Shown: in pieces, positions 7,677 through 14,416 of the stretch
Position numbering within the stretch: the first letter of the stretch is position 1
Layout of the letters: the number at the start of each line of letters is the position of its first letter
Notes under the pieces: model-generated
The model's database searches: none
What the model was told of the DNA's origin: nothing
What the model saw: only the letters and a program-made list of their open reading frames with translations
Source: Neorhizobium vignae
Lineage (GTDB): Bacteria; Pseudomonadota; Alphaproteobacteria; Rhizobiales; Rhizobiaceae
Reading direction: 5' to 3'
Assembly (NCBI RefSeq): GCF_000732195.1
Contig: NZ_JNNU01000019.1
Location: 1-50,910 of the forward strand
DNA length: 50,910 bases
Translations under genes and position numbers: made by a program

Positions 7677-8285
7677 AGTGCCCGTCCGCAGTCGCATTGA
7701 GACGAATTGGATCATCGCCAGGACGTTCTCGGCAAGCTTGTGGGAGCAAGTGGCGACACGGCGCAAGTGCTTCAATTGGAGAAGACGCGCTCGATTCGGT
7801 TGCGCCCGCGGCTTAGCCCCGTGCTGCAGCGGAATTTCCAGCACCGACGGGTCTCGGGCGGATATTGACCAAAGCGCCTTCGTTGCACAGAGACGTCCCG
7901 ATACGTTTCGCCGAATAGGCTTATCGGTCGAACGACCGCATGGTTGCGAGCCCGTCCCGGGACCGACCCAGGCAATGATCCCGATCCCCTTTGCCCGGGC
8001 AGCCTGCTGGTGAGCGCGGATGGAAGACCTGTCGGCTACCTGGATGCGGTCGTCAGAGTTTGCGGATGACGCCGACCATCATTCCTGTCCCAGACACCCG
8101 CCCGCCTTCCCTCATCTGCAAAGCAGTTATAGCAAATGGTGAGTGGCCCAAGAACACTTGCCCACGCCACGCCGTGCCGGATCGCGCAAGCACCGAGAGG
8201 TGCCGCTCAACACGTAACGATCAGGCGACGAGCGCCGTTGGGCTTGTTCGGCTGAAGCAGCGGTCGCTTGCCACTCGAGGTCGGC
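7677..8285 (-). pseudogene. IS5-family transposase remnant (IS427-like group), multiply frameshifted
   Basis: Reading the minus strand across frames recovers the order of an IS5/IS427 DDE transposase: LLQPNKPNGARR (family LLPNKPRGVRRVDDRR), RYVLSGT, then PLTICYNCF near RRAGVWDR (family TTCYNRFVRW..AGVWDR), IQVADRSS, a collapsed middle, RGRNRIERVFSN, and after a frameshift LKHLRRVATCSHKLAENVL with IQFVSMRL before the stop. At least four frame changes and a deletion of about 60 residues between the SSIRVHQ-like and IPP-like segments are needed. The element is dead. Its 5' end abuts the 3' end of the Imm53-like gene, so insertion may have replaced that gene's natural terminus. I could not define terminal inverted repeats. 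Confidence 0.7.
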
Positions 8286-8649
8286 CAGATCTTATCGCCT
8301 CATTCGGTGCACAGGTCAGAATTTGCCCTGACGTCAAAATGCCTGCAGGCATCCTAGCGGACACCCGTTGCCCAGCCTCGAACGCCTCAAGAAGCGACCG
8401 GAGGTGAAGGGGGCCACCAGCGCCGCCAAACACGTTGCCCTTCGTCCAGTACGTCCACCAGTGCAGCTCAGACTCTAAATTGTGGCTGATCCGATCGAGC
8501 GTCCGGCCATCGCAGTCCGTGCCGGCGAGTTCGATCTTTAGAAGCCAGCCGGGATTATCAAGAGTGTCGATCGAAGCACCGAAGCCGTGTTCCCAATCTC
8601 GATCGCATCCCACTTCGTACCAGCGCGCAAACCAGTCCAAAACGTCCAT
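8221..8649 (-). CDS. Imm53-family immunity protein, C-terminus altered
   Basis: The first 90 residues (VLDWFARWYEVGCDRDWEHG, SIDTLDNPGWLLKIELAGTD, a central HNLESELHWWTYWTKGNVF, then GGPLHLRSLLEAFEA) match the Imm53 immunity family, whose members usually end soon after the LRSLLEAF helix. Here the frame runs on for about 50 residues that are out-of-frame IS5 transposase DNA, so the normal stop was probably lost. Imm53 proteins protect a cell from a polymorphic toxin, but no toxin gene is visible nearby, making this an orphan. The domain itself looks intact and may still fold. Whether it is expressed is unknown. Confidence 0.7.
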   Translation of the reverse strand: MDVLDWFARWYEVGCDRDWEHGFGASIDTLDNPGWLLKIELAGTDCDGRTLDRISHNLESELHWWTYWTKGNVFGGAGGPLHLRSLLEAFEAGQRVSARMPAGILTSGQILTCAPNEAIRSGRPRVASDRCFSRTSPTALVA

Positions 8650-8759
8650 TGAGCCAGGTTATCCGACAGCCACCCGATTGGATAGAACTGACCGCGCCAC
8701 CCGATACCATCCCACGTTTATCAGTCTACGACCGGCTCTAAATGGCCCTCTTCCCGATC

Positions 8760-8803
8760 GGGTCGTGACGGGAGTAGTCCGCGGACTACTCCCGTCACGA
8801 CCC
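8760..8803. promoter_or_regulatory. 44-bp perfect palindrome with parS-like core upstream of repA
   Basis: The 22-base left arm begins GGGTCGTGACGGGAG and the right arm is its exact reverse complement, with the axis between 8781 and 8782. The central 16-mer GTAGTCCGCGGACTAC (8774-8789) has the spacing of the repABC parS consensus with a symmetric T-to-A change in each outer triplet. It lies 193 bp upstream of repA. Centromere function through RepB is likely. A cruciform or transcription-blocking role is an alternative. A perfect palindrome of this length is far beyond chance. Confidence 0.7.
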
Positions 8804-8936
8804 AAAACTCACCTGCATATCACCATCAGAAGAGGACCCCGGAGGACATGTCGGCGGGTGAAATCCGCGTGCAAACCAAGCGAGAATGAGGGTTTGGTTA
8901 AGCGTTTGTAAATCGGTAACGAATCGGAGCATAATG

Positions 8937-8981
8937 TAACTGCGCAGTTAAAGCGCTTTATGTGAAAATTGCGCAGTTAAA
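8937..8981. promoter_or_regulatory. repABC promoter operators: repeated TGCGCAGTTAAA
   Basis: TAACTGCGCAGTTA (8937-8950) is a perfect 14-bp palindrome. TGCGCAGTTAAA occurs at 8941-8952 and again at 8970-8981, 29 bp apart and on the same DNA face. A further 12-bp palindrome, TAAAGCGCTTTA, fills 8949-8960. They end 14 bp before repA. In repABC plasmids RepA with RepB represses this promoter, so these are the likely operator half-sites. Confidence 0.65.
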
Positions 8982-8995
8982 CGGGAAATCACCAC

Positions 8996-10189
8996 ATGCA
9001 GCCGAGTCTCGTTCTCCAGGACGATCAAGAGCATCTTCCTTCCCTTCTGGCAACAGACGCGCAGGAGCTGTCCTATCAGCTCCAGCAGCATCAGGCCAAA
9101 ATCTTTCCACCGCTCTCTCAAAAGACGATGCGGCTCTTTTCCCCTGCCGAGGCTGCGGGCTTCATTGGTATCGGCGAGGGTTATCTCAGGCAGGTCGCAG
9201 CCGAGGGGCACGGCCCGGATCCGCTTGCAAATGGCCGGCGCCTTTATGGTGCGGAAGATATGGACCGCATCCGCCGGGTTCTCGACGAACGCAACGGAAC
9301 TCCGAAATACGTCCCGGCCCGCAAGGGCTCCGACAAGCTTCAGATCGTATCGGTCATGAACTTCAAGGGCGGCTCGGGCAAGACGACAACCGCCGCGCAT
9401 CTGGCGCAATATCTTGCCCTGAGAGGCTACCGCGTCCTGGCTGTCGATCTCGACCCCCAGGCTTCCCTTTCCGCCCTGTTCGGCCACCAGCCGGAACTGG
9501 ACGTGGGAGAGGCTGAGACGCTCTACGGCGCGATCCGCTATGAAGATCCGCGGCCGATCGCCGATATCGTGCGCGCGACCTACACTCCCCATCTCCACCT
9601 GATTCCCGGCAATCTCGAACTCATGGAATTCGAGCACGAGACGCCGAAGGCGATGGCATCCGGAACCGCGGAGACAATGTTCTTCGCGCGGATAGGCGAG
9701 GCGTTGACCGAGATCGAAAGCCTCTACGATGTCGTGGTCGTCGATTGCCCGCCGCAACTCGGATTTCTGACGATGTCGGCACTCTGCGCGGCCACGTCGG
9801 TCTTGATCACCGTACATCCGCAAATGCTCGACGTCATGTCGATGTCGCAGTTCCTCACCATGACGAGCGAGCTCATGTCCGTGGTCGAAAGGGCAGGGGG
9901 CCGGACGAGTTACGACTGGATGCGCTACCTCGTCACCAGATTTGAACCCAATGACGGCCCGCAAAGCCAGATGACGGGCTTCATGCGCGCGATCTTCGGC
10001 AACCGCATGCTTCAGAACGCGATGCTGAAATCGACGGCGATCGCCGATGCCGGCGTGACGAAGCAAACGCTCTATGAAGTCGAAAGGTCGCTGTTTGTCC
10101 GCGGCACCTACGATCGGGCCTGGGAGTCGCTCAATCTCGTCAATGCCGAGATCGAGGCCCATATCCGATCCACGTGGGGAAGGAAGTAA
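8996..10189 (+). CDS. repA: RepA, ParA-like partition ATPase of a repABC replicon
   Basis: The 397-residue protein has the usual RepA length. An N-terminal winged-helix-like segment (MRLFSPAEAAGFIGIGEGYL, then PLANGRRLYGAEDM) binds the operator, and the C-terminal ATPase has a deviant Walker A, KGGSGKTT (124-131), the A' box VDLDPQAS (150-157) and a Walker B segment VVDCPPQLG around D250. RepA drives plasmid segregation with RepB and represses the operon. All catalytic motifs are intact. repB follows after four bases, so they form one operon. The start is supported by family length, although no strong ribosome-binding site precedes it. Confidence 0.95.
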   Translation: MQPSLVLQDDQEHLPSLLATDAQELSYQLQQHQAKIFPPLSQKTMRLFSPAEAAGFIGIGEGYLRQVAAEGHGPDPLANGRRLYGAEDMDRIRRVLDERNGTPKYVPARKGSDKLQIVSVMNFKGGSGKTTTAAHLAQYLALRGYRVLAVDLDPQASLSALFGHQPELDVGEAETLYGAIRYEDPRPIADIVRATYTPHLHLIPGNLELMEFEHETPKAMASGTAETMFFARIGEALTEIESLYDVVVVDCPPQLGFLTMSALCAATSVLITVHPQMLDVMSMSQFLTMTSELMSVVERAGGRTSYDWMRYLVTRFEPNDGPQSQMTGFMRAIFGNRMLQNAMLKSTAIADAGVTKQTLYEVERSLFVRGTYDRAWESLNLVNAEIEAHIRSTWGRK

Positions 10190-10193
10190 TTAG

Positions 10194-11195
10194 ATGGCAC
10201 GAAAGAACCTCATCGAGATATCCTCGTCCACCTCGGCCCGCCCGGAACCGGTCGCGCCGAGAGACAATCGCCCCATCGCCGGCTTTGTGCCACAGTCCCG
10301 CAATCCGGCCCCTGTGGGCGGGATCACCAAGACGCTCGGCAACATCACCGAAAAGGTCGAACGGGCGAACGATCTTGAACGGCAGCTCGCCCAAGGCCAG
10401 ATCGTCGTCGAGATCGATCCTGGCCTCATCGACGCGTCCTTCGTCGAAGACCGACTGGAGATCGATGCCGCTCAACTGGGCGAACTGGTGGAGCAGATCC
10501 GCGAACACGGCCAGCAGGTGCCTATTCTGGTGAGGCCGCACCCGCAGACGAAAGGCCGCTATCAGGTCGCCTACGGCCATCGCCGGCTCGCTGCGGTCAA
10601 GAGGCTTGGCATTCGTGTCCGGGCAGTTGTCCGCGAACTCACCGATGACCAGCTGGTGGTCAGCCAAGGGCAGGAAAACAGCGCCCGCACCAACCTGTCC
10701 TATATCGAGCGGGCGCTTTTTGCTTTGCGGCTCGAGCAACGGGGTTTTACCCGCGATATCATCATGGCAGCGCTGGGCGTGGACAAGGCAGCGCTCTCCA
10801 AGATGCTGATCGTGACGCGGCAGGTGCCGATCACCTTGATCACCGCCATTGGCGCGGCACCGGAAATCGGCCGCAGACGCTGGCTGGAATTGGGGGAACG
10901 CCTTGAGAATGCAGAACCTGATCTGGTTCTGGCGGAGTTGTCCGCGGACAACTCCCGGCCGCTATCAAGCGACGAGCGGTTTCATCGGGCACTGGCGCTG
11001 GCGTCGAGAAGACCGGTCGTTACCAAGGCTCCTGCCGCCAATTCGCAAATTTCCGGCGTACCGGTCCAATTCAAGAAGAACGCATCGAGCGCGACCTTTG
11101 TTTTCGACAACAGGGCCGCGCCTGGGTTCGATCAGTTCGTGCAGGAGAGGCTCGAAGGCCTCTTTGCAGAATTCCAACAGAACAAAGGAGCGTAA
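10194..11195 (+). CDS. repB: RepB, ParB-like centromere-binding protein
   Basis: The 333-residue protein has the ParB/Srx N-terminal nucleotide-binding core (QIREHGQQVPILVRPH, then RYQVAYGHRRLAAVKRLGI and SQGQENSARTNLSYIERALF) followed by the helix-turn-helix FTRDIIMAALGVDKAALSKM. A C-terminal dimerisation part follows. It would bind the parS palindromes at 7623, 8760 and the one inside its own gene at 10934-10955. The ribosome-binding site GGAAGG overlaps the end of repA (four-base gap). The gene appears intact with no frameshift. Confidence 0.94.
   Translation: MARKNLIEISSSTSARPEPVAPRDNRPIAGFVPQSRNPAPVGGITKTLGNITEKVERANDLERQLAQGQIVVEIDPGLIDASFVEDRLEIDAAQLGELVEQIREHGQQVPILVRPHPQTKGRYQVAYGHRRLAAVKRLGIRVRAVVRELTDDQLVVSQGQENSARTNLSYIERALFALRLEQRGFTRDIIMAALGVDKAALSKMLIVTRQVPITLITAIGAAPEIGRRRWLELGERLENAEPDLVLAELSADNSRPLSSDERFHRALALASRRPVVTKAPAANSQISGVPVQFKKNASSATFVFDNRAAPGFDQFVQERLEGLFAEFQQNKGA
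10934..10955. promoter_or_regulatory. parS site within repB (exact consensus)
   Basis: The core GTTGTCCGCGGACAAC (10937-10952) fits the repABC parS consensus GTT-N4-GC-N4-AAC exactly, and symmetry extends to 22 bp. It sits in codons for AELSADNS, in the repB coding region. Sites inside rep genes are known in some repABC plasmids. A partial copy, GTTGTCCGCGAAC, occurs at 10626-10638. Confidence 0.72.
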
Positions 11196-11204
11196 ACCGC
11201 AAAA

Positions 11205-11285
11205 GAAAAAGGCCCCCAAGCGACATGGTCGTGGAAGCCCTTCTCAGATCTTAGCAAATCCAGAATCGCATTTCCTCGAATCACT
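11205..11285 (-). ncRNA. Counter-transcribed RNA (incA/repE type) in the repB-repC spacer
   Basis: The 153-bp repB-repC spacer contains blocks I recognise as conserved in repABC cassettes: AGAAAAAGGCCCCCAAGC, TCAGATCTTAGCAAATCC, AGAATCGCATTTCCTCGAATC and GGCGCCGTTTGGGCG. In studied plasmids an antisense RNA of roughly 50-60 bases is made here from the minus strand, blocks repC expression and causes incompatibility. The boundaries given are approximate because neither the promoter nor the 3' end can be fixed by eye. Confidence 0.65.
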
Positions 11286-11348
11286 GTCAAGAGTTTAGGC
11301 GCCGTTTGGGCGTGCGGATTTCTTTTGCCTTAGCGAAAGTGAAGGCAG

Positions 11349-12623
11349 ATGGAGAGTAGGTATGTGACGACGCCCTTTGGGCGGCGGGCGATGTCGCTTG
11401 GAATGTTGGTAAATCAGCAACTCGCCGAGACGATTGAACCCGGAATTACCCGAAACAAATGGAAACTGTTCAGGGCCGTCTGTGAGGCACGGCCGTCGCT
11501 GGGCGTGACCGATCGCGCCCTGACGGTGCTTGACGCGCTCTTGACCTTCTACCCGGATGACGAAATTTCCGAGGCGAGGGGTCTCGTCGTCTTCCCGTCG
11601 AACGCCCAGCTCTCCCTGCGCGCCCGTGGCATGACGGCTGCGACCCTCAGACGACATCTCGCCGTTCTCATCGATGCCGGTCTGATCCTGCGCAAGGATA
11701 GCCCAAACGGGAAACGTTACGCCCGTCGCAGCAGGGCTGGAGAGATCAACGAGGCGTTCGGCTTCAGCCTCGCCCCGCTTCTGGCGCGAGCTGCCGAGAT
11801 CGAAAGCGTGGCCGCTCAGGTGGTTGCCGATCGCGAACTGCTGCGGATTACCCGCGACAGGCTCACCGTCTGCAGGCGTGACGTCGCCAAGCTGATTGCC
11901 GCAGCCTTCGACGAAGGCGTTTCCGGGGATTGGGGGTCGATCCTCGACATGTTCCGAACGCTGGTGGGGCGGATTCCGCGTGTCGCCACCCTCAAAACCA
12001 TCTCTCCCCTTCTCGAGGAAATGGAAATGCTGCGCTCGGAAATTATCAACCTGTTGGAAATCCGAGTAAAAACGCAAAAAATCGACGCCAGAGAGTCTCA
12101 GATTGAGCGCCACAAACAGAATTCTAATCTTAAATACGATTTTGAATCTGAACCTCGCCTTGAGAACATGCGTGTCGCACCCTTGCCGGACGATCTCCAA
12201 CCGCGGAGTGAATCCGCCGGAGGCAGACAGAGCGAGGAAAGAGCGCCCCACAAGGGCGGCCTGGCGCCAAGATCGTTGCAGTCCTTCCCGCTCGGGCTCG
12301 TGCTCCAGGCCTGCCCCCAGATCGCAGACTACGGGCCAGGCGGGAGGATCGACAACTGGCGCGATCTGGTGGCCGCGGCAGTGGTTGTCCGCACCATGCT
12401 GGGGGTCAGTTCATCAGCCTATGAGCAAGCATGCATGACGATGGGAAGAGAAAATGCAGCGACCGTCATTGCCTGCATTCTCGAGAGGGGAGGGCACATC
12501 AATTCGGCCGGCGGTTATCTGCGCGATCTTACCCGCCGTACCGAAAGAGGTGAGTTCGCTGTCGGTCCGATGCTGATGGCCCTTGCGCGGACAGGAGTTC
12601 CCGGTCGTCGCCTCGCGGGCTGA
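11349..12623 (+). CDS. repC: RepC replication initiator
   Basis: The 424-residue protein is full length for RepC. It has the conserved N-terminus (TTPFGRRAMSLGML, then QQLAETIEPGITRNKWKLFR and LTVLDALLTFYPDD), the winged-helix DNA-binding region (VFPSNAQLSLRARGMTAATL, LRRHLAVLIDAGLI) and the C-terminal VRTMLGVSSSAYEQA-GRENAATVIACILER segment. RepC alone is enough to start replication at an origin inside its own gene. GAAGG precedes the ATG by 5 bases. No disruption is seen, so the initiator should be functional if expressed. Its 3' end contains one copy of a 17-bp repeat found again 179 bp downstream. Confidence 0.94.
   Translation: MESRYVTTPFGRRAMSLGMLVNQQLAETIEPGITRNKWKLFRAVCEARPSLGVTDRALTVLDALLTFYPDDEISEARGLVVFPSNAQLSLRARGMTAATLRRHLAVLIDAGLILRKDSPNGKRYARRSRAGEINEAFGFSLAPLLARAAEIESVAAQVVADRELLRITRDRLTVCRRDVAKLIAAAFDEGVSGDWGSILDMFRTLVGRIPRVATLKTISPLLEEMEMLRSEIINLLEIRVKTQKIDARESQIERHKQNSNLKYDFESEPRLENMRVAPLPDDLQPRSESAGGRQSEERAPHKGGLAPRSLQSFPLGLVLQACPQIADYGPGGRIDNWRDLVAAAVVVRTMLGVSSSAYEQACMTMGRENAATVIACILERGGHINSAGGYLRDLTRRTERGEFAVGPMLMALARTGVPGRRLAG
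12060..12165. other. AT-rich segment of repC, probable replication origin
   Basis: This stretch (for example AAAAACGCAAAAAATCGACG and ATTCTAATCTTAAATACGAT) is markedly richer in A and T than its surroundings and lies mid-gene, where repABC origins have been mapped in other plasmids. Placement is by analogy and the edges are approximate. Confidence 0.5.
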
Positions 12624-12706
12624 GCGTGAGGCAAACACGTGGCACCACTGCGATGCTGGATCGGCTCGTTTTTCATGTCGACAGGGTGTGCGGTTATCTG
12701 CGCGAT
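12511..12706 (+). repeat. 17-bp direct repeat at the repC end and just downstream
   Basis: GCGGTTATCTGCGCGAT occurs at 12511-12527, inside the repC coding sequence (GGYLRDL), and again at 12690-12706, after the stop codon. Perfect 17-mers this close are unlikely by chance. The second copy could mark a duplication or recombination joint at the replicator/chromosome boundary. Confidence 0.5.
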
Positions 12707-12762
12707 AGGCGGATGAAACCGCTCCCAATCCTTGGGTCTCTGGCGGCTTTCCGTGAAGGCCA

Positions 12763-13644
12763 TCAGGACGGAGTGGCTTGTATCCGGTTGGCATTGGGTC
12801 GGCGCAGGTTGAAGAGATTGCCGGCGAGGATCAATCCTGCGCCAATCGCTGTAAGGCTGTCGACAGCCTCGGCATACAGGAGGTAACCAAGGAGGGCGGA
12901 CAACGGCACGCGCAGATAGTCCATCGGCATCACCACCGTTGCGTCGGCATGGAACAATGCTTTCGCCATGCAGTAATGAGCGAATGTACCTGTAAACGCG
13001 ATCAGGAAGATCCACGGCCATGTTGCTGCGGACGGCCAGACCCAAACGTTCAGTGCCGGTACTATTCCGATGATCGATTGAATGACAAGCATCCAGAAGA
13101 TGATCTTCGTTGCGCTGTCGGAACGGGTCAGGGCCTTTGTGGTGATGAAGGATATGGCGAACACAAAGGCAGCTCCGAGCACGATGAGATGGCCCGGGTT
13201 GAGCGCCGACGCGCCCGGGCGTACGATCAGCGCCACGCCGGCCAGACCAAACAGGATCGCCACGCTTTTACGCCATGTCAGCCGTTCCCCGAGAAACGCC
13301 GCGGCCATCAGAGCGGCCCAGATGGGGGCGGTGAACTCAATCGCGATGACTTGCGCCAGGGGGATCAGTGTGAGGCCCATCAGCCAGGCGAACTGGCCGA
13401 CATAGTGCGCAACGTTGCGGCCTATATGGCTCGGCAGAATGCGCGATCGCATTGCCTTGATGCCGCCTTCGCGATGGACAAGCGGCAGCAGCATGAAGAA
13501 GGCGATGACCGAGCGCATTTCCATCACCTGAAAGACGTCGATCTCGCGGGTTACTGCACGGCCCGAGACGGCCATGAGCAGGAGCAAGGCGATGGATGTC
13601 ATCATCCATGCCGCCGCCCTGATAGTTGACTGCTTATTTTCCAC
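12763..13644 (-). CDS. EamA/DMT-family transporter
   Basis: The protein has about ten hydrophobic segments arranged as two EamA halves. The first half contains MEMRSVIAFFMLLPL, FTAPIWAALMAAAFLGERLT and FGLAGVALIVRPG. The second ends with PMDYLRVPLSALLGYLLYAE and GAGLILAGNLF. It is an inner-membrane drug/metabolite exporter of unknown substrate. I prefer the GTG at 13644 (VENKQSTIRAAAW) as the start; a TTG at 13683 would add 13 residues, and neither has a strong ribosome-binding site. It is the first chromosome-like gene after repC and points toward it. Confidence 0.85.
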   Translation of the reverse strand: MENKQSTIRAAAWMMTSIALLLLMAVSGRAVTREIDVFQVMEMRSVIAFFMLLPLVHREGGIKAMRSRILPSHIGRNVAHYVGQFAWLMGLTLIPLAQVIAIEFTAPIWAALMAAAFLGERLTWRKSVAILFGLAGVALIVRPGASALNPGHLIVLGAAFVFAISFITTKALTRSDSATKIIFWMLVIQSIIGIVPALNVWVWPSAATWPWIFLIAFTGTFAHYCMAKALFHADATVVMPMDYLRVPLSALLGYLLYAEAVDSLTAIGAGLILAGNLFNLRRPNANRIQATPS

Positions 13645-13891
13645 GTATGTCTTTCTTACCGCCGCGCAGCACGAGGGTGACAACTGGGCTCAGCCATGCA
13701 CCGGGCGGCTTCTTCTGGGCGGGTAGATACGACGGAAGGTCCGTCATTGTGAATAGTCCACTTCGAAGTATCCGCACTTCACTGCGAACCCTGGATCAAT
13801 AGCTTGGCTGGTTGTTTGCTGCTACCAAGAGGTGCGAAGCGTGCAGGCCCGATCTGCGCGCGGAAGGCAACGCCGCGGTCTCGAGCCTCCA

Positions 13892-14161
13892 TCACATCAA
13901 CCTGCCCCAGGCAGTGTCCCATTGAACTCCTTCCGAAAGCTCGACGAAGATCGGCAGCTTGTCCGGTCCGCGGTTCCTGTTCTCGGCCATCCGGAAGGCG
14001 GCTTCCGGTTCCATTTCCTCTCCTGGAAAAATAGCATCGTCTTCGGAGGGTTCGGCAATCTTGCGGATAAAGCCGCGGATCTCGTCGCCGGAATGATAGA
14101 ACTTGATGACAAGGGCGCCGGGCTCGGGCGTCCCGCCGTGATAACGGTAGTAGGTGGGCAT
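13892..14161 (-). CDS. Conserved-looking hypothetical protein
   Basis: The 89-residue frame starts MPTYYRYHGGTPEPGALVIK and contains HSGDEIRGFIRKIAEPSED. It is preceded by GGAGG six bases before the ATG, a strong ribosome-binding site. Composition is balanced, with no membrane segment or signal. I recall similar small proteins in rhizobial genomes but no function. Longer frames overlapping it on the same strand have arginine-rich shadow composition and were not chosen. Confidence 0.6.
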   Translation of the reverse strand: MPTYYRYHGGTPEPGALVIKFYHSGDEIRGFIRKIAEPSEDDAIFPGEEMEPEAAFRMAENRNRGPDKLPIFVELSEGVQWDTAWGRLM

Positions 14162-14416
14162 GGTTCCTCCATTGCCAGAGCCTTCTACCTGACGCCCGGG
14201 GAGCAGAAATGTTCCGGCATGCCACGCACGGCTGAGGGATCAGCTTCTTTTGACCGTCGTCTGCCGGTGTCGCCCGACGGGTTTGCGGACGACATCGAAT
14301 TGTTACGCGCATCATCTTGCACTGGCAGCGCTGCTGGCGGATATTCCCTCAAGCGCATGTCTCTGCTACACCGCCCGCAAGCGAGCGCCCCAACTGTCCC
14401 GATCTGGATCATAGAG
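14162..14416. other. Intergenic, no gene seen
   Basis: This divergent spacer between the small hypothetical gene and the substrate-binding-protein gene should hold both promoters. I see no recognisable operator or hairpin. Confidence 0.4.

Noticed and set aside
12626..12886. Short open frame just after repC (86 codons)
   Set aside because: It contains the second copy of the 17-bp repeat but overlaps the end of the EamA gene, has no ribosome-binding site and no family resemblance.
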